Shown here in pieces: positions 44,351 to 53,779 of a stretch of DNA of 64,000 nt (its first letter is position 1; every line of letters begins with the position of its first letter). Source of the stretch: Bdellovibrionales bacterium (GTDB lineage Bacteria; Bdellovibrionota; Bdellovibrionia; Bdellovibrionales; JAMPXM01); assembly GCA_016713885.1 (NCBI GenBank), contig JADJOF010000001.1, forward strand, positions 124,001-188,000, read 5' to 3'. Both the position numbers and the translations under genes were made by a program. Under the pieces are notes generated by a model. That model had not been told where the DNA came from. It did no database searches and saw only the letters and a list, made by a program, of their open reading frames with translations.

Positions 44351-45031
44351 TTATCGGATCTGGCGGCTTCTCGCCAACTCCTGCTGATGCTTCACATACT
44401 GATCGAGGGTCAGAACCGACACCTTGCGGGCCACCATGTGAATATCATCGGTCTCATTTCCGTTGAACGGTCGAACCGTCACAACAGTCACTTGCCGCGA
44501 CTGTCCCTTGCCAACCACCTGCTTAAACTGGCGGATGTACAGCATGTACTGAGTCGACGGAGTCGTAATAGCAGCGCGAACCATCGTATCGTTGGCAAGC
44601 GCCAAGCCGGTACCGTCTCCAGTCAGGCGATAAGTCGTACGATCAAAAGTATTCACTTTCAAAATCTTCCGACCGTTGCAGTCCGACTGAACCTCGAAGC
44701 TGAAGTAGAGCGACGTGCCATCGGGAAGCTTCATCGTCCAGATGCCGTCGATTGAGGCCCACGGGAACGGAAGCAGTGCACTCAGCGGAAACGGTCCAAC
44801 GGGATCCGTCGCTCTGGCCGTTTCAACCGGAGGCACAGCGGCACCCCCCGCATAAGGAGCCGACGACACCGTCGCTGCTGCTACACATGGTTCAGCCTGC
44901 GTGGCCGATGACTGAGCAAATCCCTTCGCCGAGATGCCAATAACAACAGCAATAACCAATAGCCACGCTGCTGGGCGCACCTGTCGGTAAGCATGTCCTG
45001 ATGTGGTGTTCACGTCCCCCCCCCGCATCAT
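44351..45031 (-). CDS. Secreted protein of unknown function
   Basis: 226 residues. Its ATG overlaps the stop of the upstream regulator gene (ATGA); a GTG at 45013 after a G-rich run is an alternative. A hydrophobic signal (AAWLLVIAVVIGISAKGFA) is cut near residue 40. The mature protein has two cysteines and a beta-rich domain: DGIWTMKLPDGTSLYFSFEV, GRKILKVNTFDRTTYRL, QYMLYIRQFKQVVGKGQ. The pattern resembles a lipocalin-like barrel, but no family is recognised. Coupling to the regulator suggests a shared pathway. Confidence 0.65.
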   Translation of the reverse strand: MMRGGDVNTTSGHAYRQVRPAAWLLVIAVVIGISAKGFAQSSATQAEPCVAAATVSSAPYAGGAAVPPVETARATDPVGPFPLSALLPFPWASIDGIWTMKLPDGTSLYFSFEVQSDCNGRKILKVNTFDRTTYRLTGDGTGLALANDTMVRAAITTPSTQYMLYIRQFKQVVGKGQSRQVTVVTVRPFNGNETDDIHMVARKVSVLTLDQYVKHQQELARSRQIR

Positions 45032-46105
45032 TGCTCCATCAACACTTTCGTATTCTTGTTCAAGTAGTAGCCATTCTTCGCCCGGAAGATGTAGCGCGGC
45101 TTTTCGTAGTCCGGCTCAATCAGCTTTCGCAGACGCTTAATGGTTACATAGATCTTGTTGTCGTGAACCGCAGGATCGTACTCCTGCTTCCAAACTTGCT
45201 TCACCAAGAACTCTTTCGAATAAACATGTCCCGGCTGGCGCATAAACAGGCGCAGCATATCGAGAAGGATGAACTGATTCTTAAAATCAACTCGCCCTTT
45301 TTTGCGCTCGAGAACCGAGTGCGAACCCGCGTCGAAAACCAAGTCGTAATCTTCTTTTGAAGTGACCCCAAGATTCAGCCAACTGCGCATCAATGTGACG
45401 GCTCAAATAACGAAGGTTCTGCGGATCGGCCGACTTCTTCGCTAAGCGGAAATACATCCGCGCCATGTCCGTCTCGCCGGAGTCGCGATACGTGCTCGCG
45501 GTCCAGTAGAGAAGCTGAATGTACATGTAGAGATTCTTCTCTTCACGCAGGAGATCATAGCAGTCCCAGAAAATCTCAAGAGCCTGCTCGTGCTTTTTCA
45601 TCTTGCGGAAGATGTTGCCGTTGAGCATCTGGCTCGACAGTTTCAAATCCCGCAACTGCATGACCTGGAAGAAGACCTGAAGATTGTAGATCTCTTTCAG
45701 CGCTTCGCTCAGACGATCAAGGGAGAAATAAGTGACCGCAAGGCCGTTGATCGCGTAGCAAATGTCGGCTTTTTGATCGCTCGCCAACGCAATCGCCAAC
45801 GACTTTTGGAAGTAGTCGAGAGCGACATCAAATTGGCCCTTATAGGAAGCGCAAATGCCGAGCGTGTAATAGGTCTTGGCGTTGAGCTCAAAGCCCTCTT
45901 TCAAAACCAGATCCTGAAGCGCCTCTTTTGTGGAGTTAATCGCTTCCGAGTCCTCTCGCTCCGCATACATTCTGAGCAAGTGGTTCTGACATTTCAGATA
46001 TTTTTCATAGTCTTTGGAATTGAAAGCGAGTTGGGCCGCCGCTTTGTACTTGTCGATCGCGATCACAAAATCACAGCGCTCGTAATAGAGCTTTCCGAGC
46101 TCCAT
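45028..46105 (-). pseudogene. TPR plus winged-helix regulator, frameshifted
   Basis: The N-terminal frame (ATG at 46105) has TPR pairs such as AKTYYTLGICASYKGQFDVA and DICYAINGLAVTYFSLDRLS, ending in LSRHIDAQLAESW. The C-terminal frame (stop at 45028) has an OmpR/PhoB-type winged helix: LVFDAGSHSVLERKKG, LRLFMRQPGHVYSKEFLVKQ, DNKIYVTIKRLRKLIEPDYE, RYIFRAKNGYYLN. An extra base in the run of four Gs on the minus strand (45366-45369 on the plus strand) explains the break; removing one joins QLAESW to VTSKEDYDL. The combination is seen in Bdellovibrionota regulators. As read, the TPR part would lack its DNA-binding domain. Confidence 0.72.
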
Positions 46106-46242
46106 CAACGTTAACCCGCCCCGGAGTGCCCCCGGAGCCCGGCGTCATGCCCTTCCGACACCGGCCGCTGCGGTACGGGGTTTGAACTGCAAGCCATCGT
46201 TCAATCTCGAACGCCCCATCTGGGATCAAGAAAGGACCAGTC

Positions 46243-46794
46243 GTGTTAAAACTGCTCTCTATTCTCAATAATCGCTCGCTCTCACATGATGCCCGCATGG
46301 GGCTGCTTTCATTGCTCACAGCACTGCTGCTGAGTCCCGCTGCCTTCGCTGGCCCGATGGACGATCTCGTGGACTGCACTCGATACTGCTCCGCTCACTG
46401 CGAAGCTCTCGCACGTCGCATTGGTCAGATCGCGAGTGATGTCGAAAGCAACTGCTCGGGCAGCGCTGGTGGTGGCGGCTCACGGGCCGATATCGTAAAA
46501 GCCTGCGGCGACGCATTTATATCATCGAGTGACGAGCAGCGCTGTATTCGTGCCGCGCATTCGGCCCCAAGCGTTGAGATGTGCTCACGAAAGTTTGTTA
46601 TGACATCGGATGAGCTTCGCTGCGTGGAAGCCGGAAAGCCCGCCGACGTCGTCGAGGCCTGTGAAGACGAATTCGTCATGACCGCAGACGAACTCACCTG
46701 CGTTGACTACGCTCATTCAGGACGCGAGGTACGCGCCTGCGTTTCTCAATATGTTTCCGCCCGCGACGAACTGCGCTGCCTTGGCGCGCCCTAA
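46243..46794 (+). CDS. Secreted protein with eight cysteines at exact 13-residue spacing
   Basis: 183 residues from a GTG with AAAGGA upstream. A long signal peptide ends after residue 36 (SPAAFA). A segment with CTRYCSAHC and a glycine-rich linker (CSGSAGGGGS) precede four tandem repeats of 26 residues, residues about 83-183. Cysteines stand at 88, 101, 114, 127, 140, 153, 166 and 179, each exactly 13 apart. The repeat reads VxxCxxxFVMTxDELRCVxxA. No known family is recognised. A disulfide-stapled helical solenoid in the periplasm or outside is an inference. It is divergent from the TPR-winged-helix gene, with 137 bp between starts. Confidence 0.75.
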   Translation: MLKLLSILNNRSLSHDARMGLLSLLTALLLSPAAFAGPMDDLVDCTRYCSAHCEALARRIGQIASDVESNCSGSAGGGGSRADIVKACGDAFISSSDEQRCIRAAHSAPSVEMCSRKFVMTSDELRCVEAGKPADVVEACEDEFVMTADELTCVDYAHSGREVRACVSQYVSARDELRCLGAP

Positions 46795-46818
46795 AGTTCA
46801 GAAGAACAAACAGCAGCA

Positions 46819-46851
46819 CAAAAAAGCCCGCACTTGTTAAAAGTGCGGGCT
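46819..46851 (-). terminator. Rho-independent terminator of lon
   Basis: On the minus strand an 11-bp stem AGCCCGCACTT/AAGTGCGGGCT (46841-46851 and 46825-46835) with a 5-nt loop is followed by TTTTTT (46825-46820), 30 bp past the lon stop. On the plus strand it may also serve the cysteine-repeat gene, though the U-tract there is weak. Confidence 0.9.
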
Positions 46852-46879
46852 CTGTGTTTAGCATAGAACGATGGCAGGC

Positions 46880-49441
46880 CTAGTGCGTCTGCAACTCGTG
46901 ACCAAGATACTGCGCTCGAACGCCAGAGCCACGTTCGCCACGCGCTTTGAATAATTCTTTTGCATGCTTGATATCGAGTGCGTTCACCAGGACCTGATCG
47001 ACATGATCGACCAAAAGGATCTTCAGTTCTTTCAGAACCTCTTTTGGAATGTCCTTGGTGTCCTTCTCGTTTTCCTTCGGGCAAATGATAGTTCGGATAC
47101 CGCCGCGATGAGCCGCGAGAACCTTCTCCTTCAAACCTCCGATCGCCAATACGCGACCGCGCAGGGTGACCTCGCCCGTCATTGCGACAATGCGCTTCAC
47201 CGGGATCTTCAAGCACGCTGACACAATCGACGTCGTGATCGCACAGCCGGCCGACGGACCATCTTTAGGAATCGCGCCCTCGGGCACGTGAATGTGCACG
47301 TCAATATTGGAGAAGTACTCCTTGTCGAGACCAAAGAGCGGGCCGCGCGAACGAACATAGCTCATCGCAGCCGAGCAACTCTCCTTCATCACATCACCCA
47401 GCTGGCCGGTAATCGTAAACTTTCCTTTTCCAGGAACGACCGTCACCTCGATTGGCAGCAGATCACCGCCGACCTCAGTGTAAGCCATGCCGTTGGTGAG
47501 GCCGATCTCATTCTCTTCCTCGATCTTTCCATGGCGATACTTGTGGGGACCAAGCAGCTCAACGAGCTTCTTCGGTGTCACGATATAGCCCTTGCTTCCC
47601 GCAAATGACTTTGGAGTTTGCTTCGATGCCTTACGCTCTTTCGTCGCACCACCCGCCTTCGACTCAAGAACCGCGCGTTCTTTAATCAACACAGTTGCGA
47701 CTTTACGACAGACATTTGCAAGCTGTCGTTCGAGGTTCCGCACTCCAGACTCGCGAGTGTAGAACTGAATCAACTGGCGGATCGTTGCATCGGGAATGCT
47801 GACTTTGTAGTCCGTCAGACCGTGCATCTTGAGCTGTTTTGGCACCAAGTACTTTCGAGAAATATGGAATTTCTCGCTCTCGATATAGCCTTCGAGACTG
47901 ATGATCTCCATACGATCCAAGAGCGGACGAGGAATGGTGTGTAGCGAGTTCGCTGTCGTCACAAACATCGTCTTCGAAAGATCGTAGTCGACCTCAAGGT
48001 AATGATCGTTGAATGTCGCGTTCTGCTCTGGATCCAAAACCTCAAGCAAAGCCGAAGATGGATCGCCCCGGAAGTCGCTCGACATTTTATCGATTTCGTC
48101 GAGCAACAGGAGCGGGTTACCTGTGTCGGTTTTGCGGAAAGCCTGAAGAATTTTGCCAGGCATCGCGCCGACGTAGGTTTTGCGATGACCGCGAATCTCC
48201 GCCTCATCGCGAACTCCACCAAGAGAGATGCGCGCAAAGCTGCGGCCCAGCGATTTTGCAATCGAGCGAGCCAACGAGGTTTTACCGACGCCCGGAGGAC
48301 CAACAAGGCAAAGAATTGGGCCTCGCATATCGGGCGCGATAGCCTGAACGGCAAGATGCTCAAGGATGCGCTCTTTCACGCGCTCAAGGCCCCAGTGATC
48401 CTCATCAAGAATTCGCTGAGCTTCGTTGATATCGTGCTTATCGACAGAATAGTGCTGCCATGGAAGACCCAGCATCCAGTCGATGTAGTTGCGAACCACT
48501 GTCGCCTCGGCTGACATCGGCGACATCATCTTCAGTTTTTTGATCTCCTTTAAAGTCTTCTCTCGAGCCTCAGGCGACATCTTCTTCTTTTTCGCCTGAT
48601 CTTCGAGCTCTTGAACTTCGGCCTGATAGTCGTCCTTCTCGCCAAGCTCCTTCTGGATCGCCTGCATCTGCTCGTTCAGATAGTATTCTTTTTGCGAACG
48701 CTCCATCTGCTTCTTCACACGCGTGCGAATCTTCTTTTCAACCTCAAGAATTTCAATTTCGCCGCTCATCATCTCAAGCAGCTGCTCGAGGCGCTTTCCC
48801 GGATCGTTCAGCTCAAGAATTTTCTGCTTATCCTCAAGCTTCAGATTCATCTGTGCGGCGATAATGTCGGCAAGCTCTGACGAATTGTCGATGGTCGTCA
48901 CCTTCATCAGAATCTCTGGCGGAATGCGCTTATTGAGCTTCACGTACTGCTCAAACGTCGCCTTCACCGAGCGCATCAACGCCTGAACCTCAACTTCGCG
49001 TTCTGAAATCTCCGGAAGATCCACGGCCTCAACCGTGAAGTGACTGTCGTTGGGAACATACTTCAAAATACGAACTCGGCGCTTACCTTCAACAAGCACT
49101 TTCACGGTACCGTCAGGCAAACGCAGAAGCTGAATGATCGCGCCTACAGTTCCAACCTCATAGATGTCGGAAGGCTCAGGGTTGTTGGTCTTGGCGTCTT
49201 TCTGGGCGGCGAGAACAATGTCCACCTGTTTCGACATCGCTTCCTCGAGAGCGTTGATCGATTTTTCACGACCCACAAAAAGCGGCATCATCATGTGCGG
49301 AAAAATGATGAGATCTCGGAGCGGAAGCATTGGCAGAAGCTGCACGCCTTCAATTTTGTCGGAGGCCTTTTCCGCTGCTCGCGACGCACCCTTATCAGTG
49401 CCTTTCTCTGATCCCTTATCGCGTTTATTTGAAGCCGACAT
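46880..49441 (-). CDS. lon: ATP-dependent protease Lon
   Basis: 853 residues. A lysine/serine-rich leader of about 30 residues precedes the substrate-binding LAN domain ([20 protein letters not shown]). The AAA+ module has Walker [21 protein letters not shown] near residue 390 and Walker [11 protein letters not shown]. The protease domain has the Ser of [14 protein letters not shown] and the Lys of [20 protein letters not shown] low-complexity insert ([19 protein letters not shown]) sits between the AAA+ and protease domains. GGGAGG is 5-6 nt before the ATG. It degrades damaged and regulatory proteins in the cytoplasm. Confidence 0.97.
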   Translation of the reverse strand: MSASNKRDKGSEKGTDKGASRAAEKASDKIEGVQLLPMLPLRDLIIFPHMMMPLFVGREKSINALEEAMSKQVDIVLAAQKDAKTNNPEPSDIYEVGTVGAIIQLLRLPDGTVKVLVEGKRRVRILKYVPNDSHFTVEAVDLPEISEREVEVQALMRSVKATFEQYVKLNKRIPPEILMKVTTIDNSSELADIIAAQMNLKLEDKQKILELNDPGKRLEQLLEMMSGEIEILEVEKKIRTRVKKQMERSQKEYYLNEQMQAIQKELGEKDDYQAEVQELEDQAKKKKMSPEAREKTLKEIKKLKMMSPMSAEATVVRNYIDWMLGLPWQHYSVDKHDINEAQRILDEDHWGLERVKERILEHLAVQAIAPDMRGPILCLVGPPGVGKTSLARSIAKSLGRSFARISLGGVRDEAEIRGHRKTYVGAMPGKILQAFRKTDTGNPLLLLDEIDKMSSDFRGDPSSALLEVLDPEQNATFNDHYLEVDYDLSKTMFVTTANSLHTIPRPLLDRMEIISLEGYIESEKFHISRKYLVPKQLKMHGLTDYKVSIPDATIRQLIQFYTRESGVRNLERQLANVCRKVATVLIKERAVLESKAGGATKERKASKQTPKSFAGSKGYIVTPKKLVELLGPHKYRHGKIEEENEIGLTNGMAYTEVGGDLLPIEVTVVPGKGKFTITGQLGDVMKESCSAAMSYVRSRGPLFGLDKEYFSNIDVHIHVPEGAIPKDGPSAGCAITTSIVSACLKIPVKRIVAMTGEVTLRGRVLAIGGLKEKVLAAHRGGIRTIICPKENEKDTKDIPKEVLKELKILLVDHVDQVLVNALDIKHAKELFKARGERGSGVRAQYLGHELQTH

Positions 49442-49853
49442 AGAGCCTCCCTTTGTTGGTCCTTAAGCGACCCATCCGTGGTGTTAAAGGAGGCCGCATG
49501 CGCCTCCTCTTTTCTTATGATGGCAGACCCGTGGCAGAGAGCAATCGGTCAATGCATTCGAACATATTGCGTACGGACCTCGGACAGAGGTGTGTTTCCA
49601 GCTATAAGATTTCCTGATGGCTGGGGCGTCCGAAACTCGACCAAAGGCGTGGGCCGCGTGGGCGGCGCCAGGGGACTTTCTTAAGGTTCGGTTAACGGCG
49701 TGACGGGTGCGCTGGGGCACAGCCGGGACGCCGACGATCGGCGTCGGCAAACCAAATCCATCTCCGGCATCTTGCGACTCCGATTGACCTTCCTTTCCTT
49801 CTAAAGTAGACCGTCGGTCACCACGAGAACCGCGATTCCGAGAAGGGAGGATC
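49442..49853. other. Gene-free region between lon and the RAYT remnant
   Basis: About 410 bp with no supported gene; several short frames here have no coding character. It has two hairpins: AGGAGGC/GCCTCCT at 49488-49508, followed by CTTTTCTT on the plus strand, which looks like a terminator although no plus-strand gene ends there; and GACGCCGA/TCGGCGTC at 49727-49745 with loop CGA, a possible REP-like element 110 bp before the RAYT start. Confidence 0.45.
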
Positions 49854-50395
49854 ATGAGAAGAAAACAACCCGCCTTTCATGGCTTTCCTAAAAAGAACGC
49901 GCTTTTTCGCCGGGCCTGCGGACAACGCGGGCTTCGCGTCAGTACCGCCCGCTCGCAACAAAAGAGGCGATGCACGTTGTTTTAAGAAGTGACCATGCGC
50001 GAGGAGCAAAATCGCTCCTGAAATACGACGGTGTCGTACGAGCCGTGATCGCAAAACTCGCCAAGCGCCACGGCGTCAGCGTTTACCGTGTTGTGAATGC
50101 TGGAAACCACCTGCACATCACTTTAAAACTCTCGAAACAGTTTCTCTGGCGTGGGTTTATCTCTGGTGTCACAGGCGGAATCGCGCGCACCATACAACGT
50201 AAGTGCGATGAAAACTCAAAGCAGGGCTTTTGGAACTCACGACCGTTCACACGGGTAATCAACTGGGGCCGCGACTACAACGTCGTGAAGGACTATCACA
50301 CACTGAATCAGCTAGAAACGGAAGGCGCGGTACCACCGCGCTCGCAAATGCTAAAGCCCGAGCGATGGCGACACATAGTGCTGGCGTTTTCATAA
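49854..50395 (+). pseudogene. REP-associated tyrosine transposase (RAYT/Y1_Tnp), frameshifted
   Basis: The true start is the ATG at 49854 with AAGGGAGG just upstream, reading MRRKQPAFHGFPKKNALF. A frameshift between about 49890 and 49940 moves to the frame with RPLATKEAMHVVLRSDHARG, then the HUH motif NAGNHLHITLKL, and GRDYNVVKDYHTLNQLETEG with a candidate catalytic tyrosine. These single-copy IS200-related transposases are often domesticated and act on REP palindromes. The protein is broken near its N-terminus; initiation at the internal ATG 49970 would lose about 38 residues. Confidence 0.72.
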
Positions 50396-50442
50396 AGGTT
50401 CCGTCGATCCGCCGCGGGCAATCACACGAGGTATAGTCTCAA

Positions 50443-50772
50443 ATGACAGTTCTATTTATCATCTTTTCTCTCTACATATTTTGGGGTCCTGTTGCATTGA
50501 TCTCGGTTAACTTTCTAATCTTGAAACAGATCGGCACACTGACATTTCAAAATGGGGCCTTTCTTATTCTCGCCGAACTCCTCGCGTTCACACCGACACT
50601 CATCCGCGAACACAGCTATTTCCCAGACCTCTATATGCCGTGGCATATCAGTTACGTTTTTTCGCCGCCCAAGCCTGAGTTCTCTGTCATCGGTCTTATC
50701 GGAACCTTCACGCTTTCAGCGGTCTCGCTGATCGCCTGGTACTTTCTGGTTTTTAAAACAAACAGGTCGTAG
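50443..50772 (+). CDS. Small membrane protein, unknown
   Basis: 109 residues with three hydrophobic segments: VLFIIFSLYIFWGPVALISV, ALILAELLAF-like region FLILAELLAFTP, and FTLSAVSLIAWYFLVF. A polar loop (REHSYFPDLYMPWHISYVFS) lies between the second and third. GAGG is about 11 nt before the ATG. No family recognised. Confidence 0.55.
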   Translation: MTVLFIIFSLYIFWGPVALISVNFLILKQIGTLTFQNGAFLILAELLAFTPTLIREHSYFPDLYMPWHISYVFSPPKPEFSVIGLIGTFTLSAVSLIAWYFLVFKTNRS

Positions 50773-50797
50773 TGCAGAGGGACCGGTCTCAGCCCCA

Positions 50798-51016
50798 GTG
50801 GCCGTTTTCCAAGGAAGGAACGACTTTGTCACTCCTGCTGACGAAATAGAGCGCTTTAAAAAGGACGGACTGAACATCCACACAGCGCACGTGTATGATG
50901 GCCTTGGACGCGCATTTTCACCAGATCTCAACGGAAAGCCAACTCTAGGGCCAATCGAATCCTACGTCCTAGATGACATTGTGGCCGCCGCAACAGCGTT
51001 TACTGAATCGTCCTAG
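50798..51016 (+). pseudogene. Alpha/beta-hydrolase C-terminal fragment
   Basis: About 73 residues: APVAVFQGRNDFVTPADEIE matches the segment that carries the acidic residue of dienelactone-hydrolase-type alpha/beta hydrolases, and HVYDGLGRAFSPD is in the place of the catalytic GxGHAF, with Arg instead of His. No nucleophile elbow exists upstream, where the unrelated membrane gene lies. Probably a remnant of a degraded gene. Confidence 0.45.
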
Positions 51017-51061
51017 CGGGCAGTCCAAGTCTGGCTTCGTCGAGGAAGAAAGTGAGGCAAT

Positions 51062-51447
51062 GTGAGCAATGAGTATATTCAAAAACAGAATCAACCCTCT
51101 TTGCGACGGAGACTGAGAAGTTTCCAATACGCAATCAACGGCCTTCGAGTTTTGTTTCATGACGAGCCCAATTCGAGAATTCATCTATTCGCAGCATGCC
51201 TAATTCATCTGATTGGTTTCTGGCTGCGGTTTTCAATCGGTGAATGGATCGCGATTTGGCTCTGTATCGGCCTCGTATTCATGGCCGAGATTTTCAATAC
51301 GGCGATCGAGAATCTCTGTGATCATGTCTCTCCAGAGAAGAATTCCACAATTGGAAAGTTAAAGATCTCGCAGCGGCCGGCGTTCTTATCGCAGCCGCAA
51401 CGTCAGTCATTGTCGCCGTTTTCATTGTGGTTGGTCGGTTCGCGTAA
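51062..51447 (+). pseudogene. dgkA: Diacylglycerol kinase DgkA-like, frameshifted
   Basis: GTG start with GAGG 5 nt upstream. Family features: FQYAINGLRVLFHDEPNSRI and the conserved GLVFMAEIFNTAIENLCDHV. After STIGK the frame goes wrong; the other frame continues VKDLAAAGVLIAAATSVIVA and VFIVVGRFA to a TAA at 51445-51447, which is exactly the expected third membrane helix. A missing base in GGAAAGTTAAAG (51352-51364) explains it. DgkA phosphorylates diacylglycerol or undecaprenol in the inner membrane. The length of about 128 residues when corrected is normal. As read, the third helix is lost. Confidence 0.8.
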
Positions 51448-51476
51448 GGGCGGCGAGACGTCCCGCAGCCCAGAAT

Positions 51477-51510
51477 ACAAAAGCCGCAAAGAACAGTGTC
51501 TTTGCGGCTT
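51477..51510 (-). terminator. Rho-independent terminator of clpX
   Basis: A 12-bp stem AAGCCGCAAAGA (51481-51492)/TCTTTGCGGCTT (51499-51510), loop ACAGTG. On the minus strand it is followed by TTTTGTATT. It lies 27 bp past the clpX stop and could work in both directions, ending dgkA transcription as well. Confidence 0.8.
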
Positions 51511-51536
51511 CATCATTTTCAGTGAAATCGAGAAAT

Positions 51537-52865
51537 CTAGGCGCTTTCGGCCGAGCCGGTGCCATTCTTAGAGCTCTTCGCTGCTTCGGCAGCCTCGAGA
51601 GCTCGCATCTCGTCATCGGTCCGGTAGACGAGTGTTGGGTGCTTTTTCTTGGTGATCACCTCGTCATCGATGATGCACTCCTTCACATTGGATTTAGAAG
51701 GAATCTCGTACATCACGTCGAGCATCGCATTTTCGATAACGCCGCGTAGACCGCGAGCACCTGTCTTGCGAATCAAAGCCTCTTTTGCAATCGCACGCAG
51801 AGCTTCGTCAGTGAACTTCAAGTCCACCTTCTCGTAGCCCATGAGTTTCGCGTACTGCTTCACCAAAGCGTTCTTTGGTTTTACTAGAATGTCGATCAGC
51901 GCCTCTTCGCTCAGTGGATCGAGAACCGCCGTCACCGGCATACGGCCGATGAACTCAGGGATGAGTCCAAAGCGAACCAGGTCATCGGGCTCAACATACT
52001 GCAGGATGTGCTCACCCTTATCGCGTTCACTCTGGCTGCGAATGTCAGCCGCAATACCGAGCGATTTCGACGAGCGGCGATTTTCGATCACCTTATCAAG
52101 ACCAACGAACGCACCGCCGACGATGAACAAAATATTGGTCGTATCGACTTGGATGAATTCTTGCTGCGGATGCTTACGACCACCCTTGGGCGGAAGATTG
52201 GCAACCGTGCCTTCAAGAATTTTCAAAAGCGCCTGCTGAACGCCTTCGCCCGAAACGTCGCGCGTGATCGATGGGTTCTCGCTCTTTCGCGAAATTTTAT
52301 CGATCTCATCGACGTAGATAACGCCCTTTTGCGCTTTCTCAACATCGTAGTCTGCAGCTTGAAGAAGATTGAGAACAACGTTCTCAACGTCCTCACCGAC
52401 ATACCCCGCCTCGGTCAAAGTCGTCGCGTCCGCCATTGCGAACGGAACGTTTAAAATCTTCGCGATTGTCTGCGCAAGCAGCGTCTTTCCAGAGCCGGTC
52501 GGGCCGATCAGGAGAATGTTCGACTTCGCCAGCTCAACGTCGTCTTTGCGACCTGATCCGAGCGAATTGATACGTTTGTAATGGTTGTGAACAGCAACAG
52601 CGAGCGCTTTTTTCGCACGCTCTTGGCCAATGACATAGTCATCGAGGTAGCTCTTGATATCGATTGGTTTCGGGACCTTGAGGCTCGGCTTGACCGTCTC
52701 CTCGCGCTCCTTCTCCTCGGCGATGATATCGTTACAAAGCTCGATGCACTCGTCACAGATGTAAACGCCTGGGCCTGCAATCAATTTCTTCACTTCGTTC
52801 TGTGTCTTATTGCAGAACGAACAGCGGAGAACCCCTGAGCCAGCTTCTTTCTTGTTTATGGTCAC
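51537..52865 (-). CDS. clpX: ATP-dependent unfoldase ClpX
   Basis: 442 residues. N-terminal zinc-binding domain ([28 protein letters not shown]), then the AAA+ module with Walker [21 protein letters not shown], Walker [12 protein letters not shown] and the pore-loop region [19 protein letters not shown]. The GTG start overlaps the clpP stop (GTGA), so the two are coupled. It unfolds tagged substrates and feeds them to ClpP. The C-terminal tail ([18 protein letters not shown]) is low complexity. Confidence 0.97.
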   Translation of the reverse strand: MTINKKEAGSGVLRCSFCNKTQNEVKKLIAGPGVYICDECIELCNDIIAEEKEREETVKPSLKVPKPIDIKSYLDDYVIGQERAKKALAVAVHNHYKRINSLGSGRKDDVELAKSNILLIGPTGSGKTLLAQTIAKILNVPFAMADATTLTEAGYVGEDVENVVLNLLQAADYDVEKAQKGVIYVDEIDKISRKSENPSITRDVSGEGVQQALLKILEGTVANLPPKGGRKHPQQEFIQVDTTNILFIVGGAFVGLDKVIENRRSSKSLGIAADIRSQSERDKGEHILQYVEPDDLVRFGLIPEFIGRMPVTAVLDPLSEEALIDILVKPKNALVKQYAKLMGYEKVDLKFTDEALRAIAKEALIRKTGARGLRGVIENAMLDVMYEIPSKSNVKECIIDDEVITKKKHPTLVYRTDDEMRALEAAEAAKSSKNGTGSAESA

Positions 52866-53464
52866 GTCTTAGAGCCTTTCCGGAATTGCACCACATGATC
52901 GACCAATCCAAACTCGAGGGCGGCAGTGGCGCTCAAATAGAAGTCGCGATCCATGGCCGTGTCCAGCATATCAGCCGATTTACCCGTGTGATGCGCGTAG
53001 ACTTCCGTCAGTCGCATCTTCGTGTTGAGCATTTCGTTTGCAGCGATCTCGATATCACTCGCCTGTCCCGAAAGACCACCCATAATGTGCGGTTGATGCA
53101 TCATCACACGCGCATGCGGCAGAATGTAGCGCTTGCCCTTTGTGCCGGCAGTTAAAAGCAGCGAACCCATGCTTGCCGCCAAACCAATGCACGTCGTCGA
53201 AACATCGCACTTCACAAACTGCATGATGTCGTAGATGCCCAGCCCCGCCGAAACCGAGCCGCCAGGAGAGTTAATGTACAACTGAATGTCCTTGTCCGGA
53301 TTGTCGGCTTCAAGAAACAGCATCTGTGCGATAACGGCGTTGGCCACGTCATCCGTCACCGGAGTACCGAGAATAATGATCCGATCTTTCAACAGCCTCG
53401 AATAGATGTCGTAGCTGCGCTCTCCGCGCGCGGTCTGCTCAACAACGATGGGAATCAACGCCAC
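52862..53464 (-). CDS. clpP: ATP-dependent Clp protease proteolytic subunit ClpP
   Basis: 200 residues from the GTG at 53464, chosen over a longer frame to 53569 because it begins right before the conserved [20 protein letters not shown], with AAAGG 8 nt upstream. Serine-protease triad: Ser98 in [11 protein letters not shown], His123 in MMHQPH and the Asp of [25 protein letters not shown] is the oxyanion region. It forms a tetradecameric chamber with ClpX. Confidence 0.96.
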   Translation of the reverse strand: MALIPIVVEQTARGERSYDIYSRLLKDRIIILGTPVTDDVANAVIAQMLFLEADNPDKDIQLYINSPGGSVSAGLGIYDIMQFVKCDVSTTCIGLAASMGSLLLTAGTKGKRYILPHARVMMHQPHIMGGLSGQASDIEIAANEMLNTKMRLTEVYAHHTGKSADMLDTAMDRDFYLSATAALEFGLVDHVVQFRKGSKT

Positions 53465-53779
53465 AAAAATGCCTTTCTCGCTCAGTTTCCGTCTCTGCTG
53501 TGTCAAGGATCGAAGGCTGAACTGAAACAGCCAATCGAACCCTGTCGGTTCTCGTATCGGTAAAACCAATTCCGAGCTATAACCCGACTCGAACCATCAT
53601 GAGACGAAGTCGCAAATTGCCACACCACATCATGCATGATAGCGTCCCTATCTTCTCAGATCAGTGAGTTGAGTGCATTTTGCGATAGGTCGAGCGCGAC
53701 CTTGGCTAGCCTTTAGGCCGTCGACTTTTGTAAGGTTCTCACTGTCTGTTAACAGAATGGCGCGGGGAAAGGGTCCGTA
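53465..53779. other. Divergent control region between clpP and pepA
   Basis: About 315 bp with no supported gene. A perfect 12-bp palindrome ATCATGCATGAT (53629-53640) sits near the middle and could be a regulator site. I could not identify a convincing heat-shock or housekeeping promoter for clpP or pepA. Confidence 0.35.

Noticed and set aside
46071..46379. 102-residue minus-strand frame
   Set aside because: Antisense to the signal peptide of the cysteine-repeat gene, with Ser/Arg-rich shadow composition.
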